From Candidatus Tayloriibacteriota bacterium (GTDB lineage Bacteria; Patescibacteriota; Minisyncoccia; Phycocordibacterales; PALSA-1337), in the NCBI GenBank assembly GCA_003151615.1, contig PLXZ01000001.1, positions 200,470-244,317 on the forward strand: 43,848 nucleotides of DNA, read 5' to 3'. The position numbers and the translations under genes were made by a program. Each line of letters begins with the position of its first letter. Positions within the stretch are counted from its first letter, which is position 1. The notes below the pieces were generated by a model that worked only from the letters and a program-made list of their open reading frames with translations, was not told where the DNA came from and made no database searches. Below, one piece after another: positions 17,930-26,954 of this stretch.

Positions 17930-18862
17930 ATGGCTGATATGAATATGAATACTGCTCCCGCAAGTGCCGCTCCGATGAACGAAGTTCCGATGGCTCCCGT
18001 AAAGTATGCAGGTTTTTGGGTTCGATATGTCGCGTATGTTGTCGATTCCCTGATTCTTTTTATTCCGAATTTGATTGTTTCGTTGGTTGTCGGTCTTTTG
18101 GCTCTGTCAATCTTCGGACCGACAGCGGCAAGAATAGTTCAGTACATTGCCGAATTTTTGGTCATATGGATTTATTTCGTTTTGATGACATACTATGCCG
18201 GTGCAACTCTCGGTAAAATGCTCGTCGGGGTTCATGTTCAATCAGATTCGTTCGGAAAACTCTCATTCGGCAAAGTTCTTCTTCGCGAGACAATTGGGAA
18301 ATTTATTTCAGGCCTGATTATTCTCATCGGTTACATAATGGCCGCATTTACTGGAAAAAAACAGGCATTGCACGACAAAATCGCCCACAGTGTCGTTGTT
18401 TACAAAAATCCCGCCAAACCTCACGGTGCCGGTTTGGTTGTCGGAATTATTCTTGCAGTTATAGTACCAATTCTTGTCTTTGTTGGTATTTTGTCGTCGG
18501 TAGTTTTGGTTTCGCTCAATAGCGCCCGACAAAAGGGCCAGGATGCCCAAGTCACGGAGATTTTGTATCAGGTGCGTCCGGCTGCCGAGATATATTATGA
18601 CAATAACAAGGAATCTTATTCATTTGCAAAAAATTGTTCCTCCGGCGTTTTTTCGGATCCAAATATTCAGTCAGACCTTTCCGGTCTTGCGAATAAAAAC
18701 GTAATTTGTTACGCAGAAGGTACGAGTTATGCAATATCCGCTCCGCTAAACGCCACAGGCTCCAGTTTTTGCGTTGACAGCACCGGAGTCACTGGCAACG
18801 GCGTGGCGGTTGACACTGGCTCCAAGGCCTCATGCCAAATGACGAGTTCGTCGCCATACTAA
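17930..18862 (+). CDS. RDD-family membrane protein fused to a type IV pilin-like C-terminal region
   Basis: RDD: PVKYAGFWVRYVAYVVDSLILFIPN...GATLGKMLVGVHV; C-term: GILSSVVLVSLNSARQKGQDAQVTEILYQVRPAAEIYYDNNKESYSFAKNC. Confidence 0.8.
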   Translation: MADMNMNTAPASAAPMNEVPMAPVKYAGFWVRYVAYVVDSLILFIPNLIVSLVVGLLALSIFGPTAARIVQYIAEFLVIWIYFVLMTYYAGATLGKMLVGVHVQSDSFGKLSFGKVLLRETIGKFISGLIILIGYIMAAFTGKKQALHDKIAHSVVVYKNPAKPHGAGLVVGIILAVIVPILVFVGILSSVVLVSLNSARQKGQDAQVTEILYQVRPAAEIYYDNNKESYSFAKNCSSGVFSDPNIQSDLSGLANKNVICYAEGTSYAISAPLNATGSSFCVDSTGVTGNGVAVDTGSKASCQMTSSSPY

Positions 18863-18871
18863 ACTCCATTC

Positions 18872-20338
18872 ATGGAAAACAAAATTGTTTTGCCGAAAAT
18901 TTCAAATCTCTTCCGTTCGACATTTAGTTTTTCCGTTGGGCACTGGAAGGAACTGCTCTTCATCATGGGATTGCCGCTTGGTTTTCAGGAATTGTATGCC
19001 TACGCAAACTCGATAGTCATACCTGCATTGGGAAATGCGCATGTCGGGTTCGCGCTTCTTTATTTGTTGTTTACTTTGTTGCTTGTGGTAGTGCTTCCTG
19101 TGTTCTTCTTCTATAGCGTTGCCGTCGTCATTTTGTACATAAAGAATTCGCTTGACGGCATCAACAGCATGGGTAAGGCGTACAAGGATACTTTCCGCTA
19201 CATTTTCCCGTTTATTTGGGTTCTCATTCTCGTGGATTTGTGCGTTTACGGAGCTTCCGTTTTTCTGATCATACCCGGAATTATTGTATTTATCTATCTC
19301 CAGTTCACATTACCATTGGTAATGGACGGAAAATATAAAGGCCTTTCCGCGATTTCGGCGAGCTTCCAGCTGGTAAAAGGGAATTGGTGGAGCCTTTTTG
19401 GCCGCATGCTTCTGCTTGCCCTGGTGGATATAATTCTCGGATTGATTTTTATAACTGTCGCCGTAACGGTTTCATATCTTTTCGCCCACCCGGGAGTTTC
19501 GCTCGTTGCATACGCCAAAAATCATGTCGAAATTATTTCGTTGGCGTTCACGATATCGTCATGGATTTATTCCGCGATTTCCATGCCTTACGTATGGATT
19601 CTCTATAGATCCGTTTTGAAGGTAAAAGAGGAGGGGTTTCTTGCCGAAGAGGAGATAAAAAAATCGAGGGGATTTTTCATGGGATTGTCGATCTGGGGAC
19701 TGGTCGCCGGAATTTTTATATTCATGACGCTTATTATAATAGTTGTCATAAGCGCCTTTACCGCGGCCCGTCACAAATATGACAGTCTGCAGGGCATAGC
19801 TTCTTCAAAAGCAGCCATAGTTGCGAATGACGCATCCTCAAGCATGCTTACCTATACCGATTCAGTCTATGGTTTTAGCATCAAGTATCCGGCGGATTGG
19901 CAGATTGATCCGGAGAACACGAACTCACCGTATTCCATATTTTTCATCGCTCCAGTAGTTGAAAATGCTTCGCCTGCGCAAGGTCTTCGCGGTTCGGTTG
20001 TTGTAAATATTACGGAGCGTCCCGCGCCGCAGGATTTCGAAGAAGTTTCGAGGGAATTCGAATCTGAAGTTGCCTATGAAGCAACGACATTGAAGGACGA
20101 TTGGACCATTCTTTCAAAAGAGAGCATTACATTCCTTGGGTTGCCCGCGTATCAATATTCAACGACAAAGCTCCGTACTTTTGACAATGGACAGACTTTC
20201 GTCACTCAGCAATCGCAAACCATTCTGTTTGTTAAAAACAACCTTATTTACGATGTCGAGTACAAAAATGATGTGGCCGACTTCGATTTGATGAAGCCTC
20301 TCGGCGACCAAATTATTTCTACTTTGAAGATAAAATAA
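18872..20338 (+). CDS. Multi-TM membrane protein with C-terminal PsbP-like domain
   Basis: Several N-terminal TM helices; YTDSVYGFSIKYPADWQIDPE...FLGLPAYQYSTTK...VEYKNDVADFDLMKPLGDQIISTLKI resembles PsbP/Mog1-like fold repeats. Confidence 0.6.
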   Translation: MENKIVLPKISNLFRSTFSFSVGHWKELLFIMGLPLGFQELYAYANSIVIPALGNAHVGFALLYLLFTLLLVVVLPVFFFYSVAVVILYIKNSLDGINSMGKAYKDTFRYIFPFIWVLILVDLCVYGASVFLIIPGIIVFIYLQFTLPLVMDGKYKGLSAISASFQLVKGNWWSLFGRMLLLALVDIILGLIFITVAVTVSYLFAHPGVSLVAYAKNHVEIISLAFTISSWIYSAISMPYVWILYRSVLKVKEEGFLAEEEIKKSRGFFMGLSIWGLVAGIFIFMTLIIIVVISAFTAARHKYDSLQGIASSKAAIVANDASSSMLTYTDSVYGFSIKYPADWQIDPENTNSPYSIFFIAPVVENASPAQGLRGSVVVNITERPAPQDFEEVSREFESEVAYEATTLKDDWTILSKESITFLGLPAYQYSTTKLRTFDNGQTFVTQQSQTILFVKNNLIYDVEYKNDVADFDLMKPLGDQIISTLKIK

Positions 20339-20339
20339 A

Positions 20340-20369
20340 AAACGCCGTTTCCGAAAGGAAACGGCGTTT
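20340..20369. terminator. Bidirectional terminator between convergent genes
   Basis: AAACGCCGTTTCC-gaaa-GGAAACGGCGTTT, 13-bp perfect stem. Confidence 0.85.
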
Positions 20370-20382
20370 GAGTTTTTGCCGA

Positions 20383-21036
20383 TCAGTGTGATGATTTGAG
20401 GCGGTTCTCAAAATAGTTAATCATCATTTTTGGATCTTTAAAACAGCGATAATAGTTCATGATTTTGTCTCGGCTGGTAAAGATGATTGGCGGAATTGAA
20501 GCGAACCTGAGCATCCAATAGGCCAAAGCACGTCCGCTCCTGCCGTTCCCGTCAACAAACGGATGAATCCGTTCGTATTCGAAGTGAAATCTGGCGATTT
20601 GCTTCAAATTGTCGCGGGGCGCAGTCTGCTCTACGGCTTTTTGCCAGAAGTTTACCCGCTCAATCCATGAAGCCATTTTGAGAGGCACGTCTTCGGGTTC
20701 CGGGTTTTTCTGAATGACAATGTGGCCGCTTACCACCTCAATATTTACGGAACGGTATGCTCCGCAATCTCGGGGATCAAGTTTTCTTTCACCCTTCTGT
20801 TCCTGGTCGGAGACAATGAGCGCTTGAGTCCGAAAAATTATTTCGTCGGCGAGTCCGGTTCTTTTTGCCGCTTCATCCCGAAGCGTCATAATTGCCCGAA
20901 CGTGTCCGTCGCTTGGAATTTTGCCTTCGCACAACGATTTGTAAATTTTATTTTCATCCGTCTGTATGTTTTCGATTGCGTCTGATTCAGACACGAACCG
21001 GGCGATGAATCGCCACTCGTCATGTTCAGTGTTCAT
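20383..21036 (-). CDS. Fic/Doc family protein
   Basis: HPFVDGNGRSGRALAYWML matches the Fic motif HPFx(D/E)GNGRxxR. Confidence 0.92.
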   Translation of the reverse strand: MNTEHDEWRFIARFVSESDAIENIQTDENKIYKSLCEGKIPSDGHVRAIMTLRDEAAKRTGLADEIIFRTQALIVSDQEQKGERKLDPRDCGAYRSVNIEVVSGHIVIQKNPEPEDVPLKMASWIERVNFWQKAVEQTAPRDNLKQIARFHFEYERIHPFVDGNGRSGRALAYWMLRFASIPPIIFTSRDKIMNYYRCFKDPKMMINYFENRLKSSH

Positions 21037-21150
21037 ACGCTAGCCTTCTTTTAAATTTTTACTGTTGCAACTTGTTGGACGTTACCATTAATTTGTAAGT
21101 TTGTCTATTACGGTAATGATCAACTTCAAATGCACCGGAAAATGCATAAT

Positions 21151-21179
21151 TTGACTTCTTTTTCGGCCTCTGCTAATAT
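21151..21179 (+). promoter_or_regulatory. Promoter upstream of the rpsN operon
   Basis: TTGACT (21151-21156), 17-nt spacer, extended -10 TGC-TAATAT (21174-21179). Confidence 0.75.
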
Positions 21180-21220
21180 GACCAGGTCACAGCAGAATAA
21201 ACCAATAGATAGCAAAGTGC

Positions 21221-21271
21221 GTTGGAAGCAGGCCGTACGATGCGAAAGCATCAAAAAGGAAGCTAACCAAC
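21221..21271 (+). ncRNA. Candidate structured leader RNA element upstream of rpsN
   Basis: GTTGG-a-AGC ... GATGC-gaaa-GCATC ... GCT-aa-CCAAC nested stems between promoter and rpsN. Confidence 0.5.
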
Positions 21272-21338
21272 AGATTTTGTTTTTTATAGAGGAAAAGCGA
21301 TCTTAAAAAATCGCCGAAATCAAACAAAACGCTTAAAA

Positions 21339-21524
21339 ATGGCAAAGACATCAGTAAAAGCACGAGCAGCGAAAAAGCCGAAATTCAAGTCGCGCGTTGT
21401 TCGACGTTGCTTCCGATGCGGCCGAAAAAACGGCTACATGCGCGATTTCGATCTTTGCCGAATCTGCTTCCGCGAATTCGCCAACGAAGGCGTCATTCCC
21501 GGCATTAAAAAATCATCATGGTAA
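21339..21524 (+). CDS. rpsN: Ribosomal protein S14 type Z (uS14)
   Basis: Zn-binding CFRCGRKNGYMRDFDLCRICFREFANEGVIPGIKKSSW. Confidence 0.97.
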   Translation: MAKTSVKARAAKKPKFKSRVVRRCFRCGRKNGYMRDFDLCRICFREFANEGVIPGIKKSSW

Positions 21525-21943
21525 CCGACCCTATCTCAGACTTCATAACGCGCATTAAAAATGCGAGCGACGCAAAGAAACCCAATGTTTCAATGCCATA
21601 TTCTGCGCTCAAGGAATCAATCGCCCACGCTCTCCACAAGGCCGGCTATGTAAAGGCCGTTACTCAGGAAGGCAAGAAAGTCGTAAAGACCCTCGAAATC
21701 GAATTGGCATACATCGGAGGCGTCGCGGAAGTAAACGGCGTCATCTCAATCATCGAACCGGTCGTAAAAGGCGTTGACCGCGTTTCAAAGCCATCGCGCC
21801 GCATTTATCAGAAGGCAAAAGACATTCGCCCATTCAAAAACGGCTTCGGAAACGTCGTTCTCTCGACTCCAAAGGGTATTTTACTCGATGTCGAGGCGAA
21901 AAAACAAAAGGTCGGCGGCGAAGTCCTCTTCAAAATTTGGTAA
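21518..21943 (+). CDS. rpsH: Ribosomal protein S8 (uS8)
   Basis: MVTDPISDFITRIKNAS...VVLSTPKGILLDVEAKKQKVGGEVLFKIW. Confidence 0.96.
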   Translation: MVTDPISDFITRIKNASDAKKPNVSMPYSALKESIAHALHKAGYVKAVTQEGKKVVKTLEIELAYIGGVAEVNGVISIIEPVVKGVDRVSKPSRRIYQKAKDIRPFKNGFGNVVLSTPKGILLDVEAKKQKVGGEVLFKIW

Positions 21944-21994
21944 CAAAGAGGCGACGCGCAATCGCGACGCATAATTTCAATAATATAAAATAAC

Positions 21995-22528
21995 ATGTCA
22001 AGAATTGGAAAAAGAGAACTAAAAGTGCCTGAAAAAACGACAGCGACCATCGCTCACGGTGTTTTCAGTGTGAAGGGACCATTGGGGGAACTCACTCGAA
22101 CTTTCAAAACAGACATCGAAATCAAAATCGACAACGGGGTCGTTACTCTTGCTCCGACTCGAAAATCTCTTGACCTCCAGGCTCTCTGGGGAACATATTC
22201 TGCGCACATCAACAACATGATGAACGGCGTCAACAAGCTTTTCGAGAAAAAGCTCATCGTCGAAGGAATCGGCTTCAAATCAGACGTAAAAGGCAAGGAA
22301 CTCCAGCTCGCTCTCGGTTTCTCGCACCAGGTGAAGGTTCCGATTCCTGACGGTTTGAAGGTCACTGCCGACAAAAACATCATCACTGTTTCCGGAATCG
22401 ACATTGAAAAAGTCGGTCAGTTTGTCGCGGCAGTCCGATCGTTGAAGAAGCCTGAACCTTACAAGGGCAAGGGTGTTCGCTACGATAACGAAGTTGTCCG
22501 CCGCAAGCAGGGCAAGAAGTCGGTATAA
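21995..22528 (+). CDS. rplF: Ribosomal protein L6 (uL6)
   Basis: [19 protein letters not shown]...[19 protein letters not shown]. Confidence 0.96.
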   Translation: MSRIGKRELKVPEKTTATIAHGVFSVKGPLGELTRTFKTDIEIKIDNGVVTLAPTRKSLDLQALWGTYSAHINNMMNGVNKLFEKKLIVEGIGFKSDVKGKELQLALGFSHQVKVPIPDGLKVTADKNIITVSGIDIEKVGQFVAAVRSLKKPEPYKGKGVRYDNEVVRRKQGKKSV

Positions 22529-22539
22529 AACCCAAAACC

Positions 22540-22863
22540 ATGAACACAAGCAAACTAAAACAACAGAAAATTGCCCGACGCCACAAGCGAATCCGCTCGA
22601 CCATTTCCGGCACCGCGGAACGTCCTCGTCTTTCCATTTTCCGTTCAAACAAATTCATTTATGCCCAGCTCATTGACGATGTGAAGGGAAATACACTTGC
22701 CCAGGCGAATGCCGCTGACGCAAAGGCTGTCGGCATTGAGATTGCAAAGAAGGGCAAGGCCGCAAAAATCACAAAGGTCGTTTTTGATCGCGGCGGATAT
22801 TTGTACACCGGCAAAATAAAGATGGTTGCCGATTCTGCGCGTGAAGGCGGACTCGACTTTTAA
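22540..22863 (+). CDS. rplR: Ribosomal protein L18 (uL18)
   Basis: [35 protein letters not shown]...[26 protein letters not shown]. Confidence 0.96.
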   Translation: MNTSKLKQQKIARRHKRIRSTISGTAERPRLSIFRSNKFIYAQLIDDVKGNTLAQANAADAKAVGIEIAKKGKAAKITKVVFDRGGYLYTGKIKMVADSAREGGLDF

Positions 22864-22887
22864 TTTTTGCCTCATTTAAATACTTAT

Positions 22888-23580
22888 ATGGAAAACAATA
22901 CACAAACAAATCAGACAGCAGCGCCAGTGGCACCGGTAGTTCCGGTTGTTGCAGCTCCAACTGCGGCTCCGATGACACCGCAGGCGCCGGCTGGCTCTTT
23001 TGCTTCACGAAACAACGGTGCTCCACAGCGCCGACCCATGAGCGGACGACGTCCATCACGAGATGGCGGACGCGAACGAGTAAAGCCTGAATTCGATACG
23101 AAAATCATCAACATCCGACGCGTGACTCGAGTTGCTTCAGGAGGACGCCGATTCAGCTTCAGCGTTGCCGTCGTTTCAGGTGACAAGAAGGGCCGCGTAG
23201 GCGTGGGTCTTGGAAAGGCGGGGGATACATCACTCGCAATCGACAAGGCTACCCGCGACGCGAAAAAGCACATGGTCAAATTGAACCTTCTCCCGAACAT
23301 GTCAATCGCGCATGCAGTTGATGCAAAATACGCGAGCTGTGTCGTCTCAATCATTCCCGCAAAGGGCCGCGGAGTTGTCGCCGGCTCTGCCGTCCGAAAC
23401 GTCATTGAACTCGCCGGAATGAAGGATGTATGCGCGAAACTTCTCTCAAGCTCGAAAAACAAATTGAACATTGCCCGCGGCACAATCGTTGCCCTCCAAA
23501 AATTGTCGAAGACTTCAAAACCGGCCCGATTCGCGATTCGTCCGATGGCGGCTTCAAAATCAGCGGCTTCAGCCAAATAA
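22888..23580 (+). CDS. rpsE: Ribosomal protein S5 (uS5) with N-terminal Pro/Ala-rich extension
   Basis: IINIRRVTRVASGGRRFSFSVAVVSGDKKGRVGVGLGKAGDTSLAIDKA; start at 22888 (MENNTQTNQ). Confidence 0.95.
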   Translation: MENNTQTNQTAAPVAPVVPVVAAPTAAPMTPQAPAGSFASRNNGAPQRRPMSGRRPSRDGGRERVKPEFDTKIINIRRVTRVASGGRRFSFSVAVVSGDKKGRVGVGLGKAGDTSLAIDKATRDAKKHMVKLNLLPNMSIAHAVDAKYASCVVSIIPAKGRGVVAGSAVRNVIELAGMKDVCAKLLSSSKNKLNIARGTIVALQKLSKTSKPARFAIRPMAASKSAASAK

Positions 23581-23594
23581 ATTTCAAAAATACC

Positions 23595-24086
23595 ATGCAA
23601 ATACACGATGTAAAACCAATTCATAAGAACAAGCCCGTCATGCTCGTCGGTCGCGGGGGAAAGCGCGGCAAAACATCGGGCCGAGGCACAAAGGGCCAGA
23701 ACTCGCGCGCGGGACATAAAAATCGTCCCGAAGTCCGTGATTTCATCAAGCGTATTCCAAAATTGCGCGGCCGCGGCGTGAGCCCGTTCAAGTCTTTTGC
23801 CATAAAACCCTGGGAAGTTTCGCTTTCATCGATTGAAGACGCTTTCAAGGCCGGCGATTCAGTCACCCCGAAAACTCTCGTCGAGAAAAAACTCGTGCAA
23901 ATGGTCAGCGGAAAAATTCCTAAAATCAAAATCATCGGGGGCAAGATTTTGGACAAGGCTGATGCGAAAAAAGCCCCTGTTTCAAAGAAACTCGCCGTTT
24001 CCGGCGTCATTGTTTCAGCCGGTGCAAAAGCCGTCATAGAAAAAGCCGGCGGTTCTGTTACACTATCGGTACAAGTAAAGCAGTAA
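23595..24086 (+). CDS. rplO: Ribosomal protein L15 (uL15)
   Basis: MQIHDVKPIHKNKPVMLVGRGGKRGKTSGRGTKGQNSRAG. Start moved from ORF-track 23430. Confidence 0.94.
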   Translation: MQIHDVKPIHKNKPVMLVGRGGKRGKTSGRGTKGQNSRAGHKNRPEVRDFIKRIPKLRGRGVSPFKSFAIKPWEVSLSSIEDAFKAGDSVTPKTLVEKKLVQMVSGKIPKIKIIGGKILDKADAKKAPVSKKLAVSGVIVSAGAKAVIEKAGGSVTLSVQVKQ

Positions 24087-24092
24087 AGTAAT

Positions 24093-25364
24093 ATGCAAAA
24101 ATTCACGGAAAAATTGAAGATTATTCTCAAGGATCCGACGATGCGAAAGAGAATCGGTTTCGTCTTTTTCGCCCTTTTTCTTTTCCGGCTTCTTGCGGCC
24201 ATTCCAATTCCAGGAATTGATCCGGTTGCTCTGGAGAAATTTCTTTCCGGCAACCAGCTTCTTGGACTTTTTAATATTTTCTCGGGCGGAGGCATTTCAC
24301 ATTTCTCGATCGTAATGCTTGGCGTCGGCCCGTACATCACCGCATCGATCATTATGCAGCTTTTGACCATGATGTCGCCGAAAATGAAGGCCATGTTCCA
24401 GGAGGAAGGCGAGCGCGGACGCCTCAAATTGGCCCAGTATTCGCGTCTACTCGCGGTTCCTTTGGCAGTTATCCAGGCTCTCGGTTTTATTAAACTTTTG
24501 CAAAGCCAGAGCGTCATTGCGCCTCTTTCGGGCCTTTCACTCATCACGAACATTATCGTAATAACAGGGGGTTCGATTCTCCTGATGTGGATTGGCGAAC
24601 TCATTTCTGAATTCGGCATCGGCAACGGTGTTTCCCTCATTATCTTCGCCGGAATCGTCGCGTCATTGCCGACAAATATCGGACAATTTGTCGCGACATT
24701 CAATCCTGCGCAATTGCCGATTTACATCGTCGCACTTATCGTAGCATTGATCGTTATCGTCGGGGTGGTCTATGTGACCGAAGCCGAACGTCCCGTGCCC
24801 GTTACTTATGCGAAGCAGGTTCGCGGCAATAAAGTCTACGGCGGGATTTCGACGTATCTGCCATTGCGTTTGAATCAGGCCGGCGTTATTCCGATCATTT
24901 TCGCCCTTTCAATATTGCTGTTTCCTCGGGTCATCGCCAACTTTTTGGTCAATAATGCGAACCATACGGTCTCGGTCATTGCGACGGCTGTCAGCGCGTT
25001 CCTCGCTAATCCATGGCTCTATGACAGTCTTTATTTCATAATGGTCGCTCTCTTTACCTTCTTCTACACGGCCGTTACGTTCGATCCAAAGATGATTTCC
25101 GAAAATCTCCAGAAGAGCGGCGCATTCATTCCCGGCATTCGACCAGGCGAATCCACTATTTTGTATCTTGGTAAAGTCGTGACGCGAATCACTCTCGTCG
25201 GCGCAGTCTTCCTTGGTGTCGTCGCGGTTCTTCCTCTCATCATGCAGTCGGTCACGAACAACACTACGCTGGCAATCGGAGGTACGGCGCTCCTCATTGT
25301 GGTTTCGGTGGTTCTCGATTTGTTGAAACGTGTCGACGCTCAGATATCCATGAGAGAGTATTAG
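24093..25364 (+). CDS. secY: Protein translocase subunit SecY
   Basis: Multi-TM, FALFLFRLLAAIPIPGIDP, ...ERPVPVTYAKQVRGNKVYGGISTYLPLRLNQAGVIPIIFALSILLFP. Confidence 0.97.
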   Translation: MQKFTEKLKIILKDPTMRKRIGFVFFALFLFRLLAAIPIPGIDPVALEKFLSGNQLLGLFNIFSGGGISHFSIVMLGVGPYITASIIMQLLTMMSPKMKAMFQEEGERGRLKLAQYSRLLAVPLAVIQALGFIKLLQSQSVIAPLSGLSLITNIIVITGGSILLMWIGELISEFGIGNGVSLIIFAGIVASLPTNIGQFVATFNPAQLPIYIVALIVALIVIVGVVYVTEAERPVPVTYAKQVRGNKVYGGISTYLPLRLNQAGVIPIIFALSILLFPRVIANFLVNNANHTVSVIATAVSAFLANPWLYDSLYFIMVALFTFFYTAVTFDPKMISENLQKSGAFIPGIRPGESTILYLGKVVTRITLVGAVFLGVVAVLPLIMQSVTNNTTLAIGGTALLIVVSVVLDLLKRVDAQISMREY

Positions 25365-25366
25365 GG

Positions 25367-25473
25367 GCACCCAGAATGTCATTTATGAAGAACATCCACA
25401 GGGCGAAGAGCCCGAGGACGAAGAAGCTTTCACCAGAAAGCTTCTGTTTCTTTATAAATGACATTCTGGGTGC
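25367..25473. repeat. 107-nt multi-branched inverted-repeat element between secY and adk
   Basis: Perfect 20-bp ends GCACCCAGAATGTCATTTAT / ATAAATGACATTCTGGGTGC, inner hairpins GGGC-gaaga-GCCC and AGAAGCTTTC-acca-GAAAGCTTCT. Confidence 0.9.
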
Positions 25474-25485
25474 TATACTCATTTT

Positions 25486-26082
25486 ATGGATAAACGAGCT
25501 TTCATTTTCATAGGCCGGTCGGGATCGGGCAAGGGGACGCAGGCGAAATTGCTGGCTGACTTTCTGAAGGTCGGCAGCGGCGAGGGCAGCGTTCTCTATA
25601 TTCAAAGCGGCTATGAGTTCCGCAATTTTGTCATGGGAACTACGCAGACTGCGCGGCTTTCAAAAGCCATCAACGACGAAGGCGGCCTCCAGCCAGAATT
25701 TCTGGCCGTATATATGTGGGTGAACATGCTCGTGAAGCAATATACCGGAGGCGAGCACCTCATTTTTGACGGCACGCCGCGCCGGCCGCACGAGGCGGGC
25801 GTTCTCCATTCGATTTTTCAATTCTACGGAATACAAAATCCCTGCATCGTATATATAAATGTCAGCGAAGATTGGTCGCGAAAGCATCTTTTGATCCGCG
25901 GCCGCCGCGACGACAATGAGAAGGATATCCGCTCGCGCCTGGACTGGTTTGAAAAGGAAGTCGCTCCGACTGTCGATTTTTACCGGAACAACGGGGCATA
26001 TAATTTCATCGAAATAAACGGGGAGCAGGATATCAAGCTCGTTTTCAAGGAACTGACCGAAAAGGCTTTTCAAAAGAAATAA
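25486..26082 (+). CDS. adk: Adenylate kinase family nucleotide kinase
   Basis: FIGRSGSGKGTQAKLLADFLK; LIFDGTPRRPHEAGVL; secY-adk-map order. Confidence 0.85.
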   Translation: MDKRAFIFIGRSGSGKGTQAKLLADFLKVGSGEGSVLYIQSGYEFRNFVMGTTQTARLSKAINDEGGLQPEFLAVYMWVNMLVKQYTGGEHLIFDGTPRRPHEAGVLHSIFQFYGIQNPCIVYINVSEDWSRKHLLIRGRRDDNEKDIRSRLDWFEKEVAPTVDFYRNNGAYNFIEINGEQDIKLVFKELTEKAFQKK

Positions 26083-26107
26083 TTTCACGCATATTTTTTA
26101 ATTTTCC

Positions 26108-26926
26108 ATGGTCACGATAAAAACAAAGGAAGACATCGCAATATTGCGCGAAGGCGGCCGTAGGCATGCGGCAATCATGCGCGAACTGGTGAAAATGGTG
26201 AAGCCGGGGGTTTTTACGCGCGACATTGATACGGCCGCGGTGCGTTTGATTGCTGAGTTTGATAAAAATACAAAAGGCGGACGGGACGGCGACAAATCGG
26301 CGCTTCTCGGCTTCAAACCTCACGGTGCACAGCGTCCATATCCGGCGAGCATCTGTGTTTCCGTCAACGAAGAAGTGGTGCACGGCATTCCAACCGAAGG
26401 CAACCGGCAACTGCAAGAAGGCGATATTGTCAGTCTCGATTTCAGTCTTGTCCATCGCGGACTCTTCACAGATATGGCCGTGACCGTACCTGTCGGCGAA
26501 GTTGAACCAAAACTCGCCGATCTTATTGCGGTCACAAAAAAAGCCCTCATGGCCGGCATAAAGGCGGCAAAGGGAGGCAAACATATTGGTGATATTGCCA
26601 TGGCAGTTGAACGCGTTGGCAGGGGCGGAAAATATGGCATTGTCGAGGAGCTTGTCGGACACGGCGTCGGTTATGGTGTGCACGAGGACCCGTATGTTCC
26701 AAACTATATTTCAGGCGTTCAGGGTGGTTCCGGTGGCAAAGGAAAAGGCGAATTGCTGAAGCCCGGCATGACCATTGCAGTCGAGCCAATGTTCAATCTT
26801 GGAAAGAAGGATGTATTCATCGACGAAGACGGCTATACCATTTTCACCGCCGATGGCCTGCCAAGCGCACACTTCGAGCACACTATTTTAATAACAAAAG
26901 GCGCCGCGGAAATATTGACGGCGTAA
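26108..26926 (+). CDS. map: Methionine aminopeptidase type I
   Basis: MVTIKTKEDIAILREGGRRHAAIMRELVKMVKPG...GHGVGYGVHEDPYVPNY...MTIAVEPMFNLG. Confidence 0.95.
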   Translation: MVTIKTKEDIAILREGGRRHAAIMRELVKMVKPGVFTRDIDTAAVRLIAEFDKNTKGGRDGDKSALLGFKPHGAQRPYPASICVSVNEEVVHGIPTEGNRQLQEGDIVSLDFSLVHRGLFTDMAVTVPVGEVEPKLADLIAVTKKALMAGIKAAKGGKHIGDIAMAVERVGRGGKYGIVEELVGHGVGYGVHEDPYVPNYISGVQGGSGGKGKGELLKPGMTIAVEPMFNLGKKDVFIDEDGYTIFTADGLPSAHFEHTILITKGAAEILTA

Positions 26927-26954
26927 AAACCATTTGAAAAAGAAGCAATCAGAC

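Noticed and set aside
22911-23717. 268-aa antisense ORF over rpsE
   Set aside because: Shadow ORF opposite a conserved r-protein gene.
23621-24703. 360-aa antisense ORF over rplO/secY
   Set aside because: Shadow ORF opposite conserved genes; no independent support.
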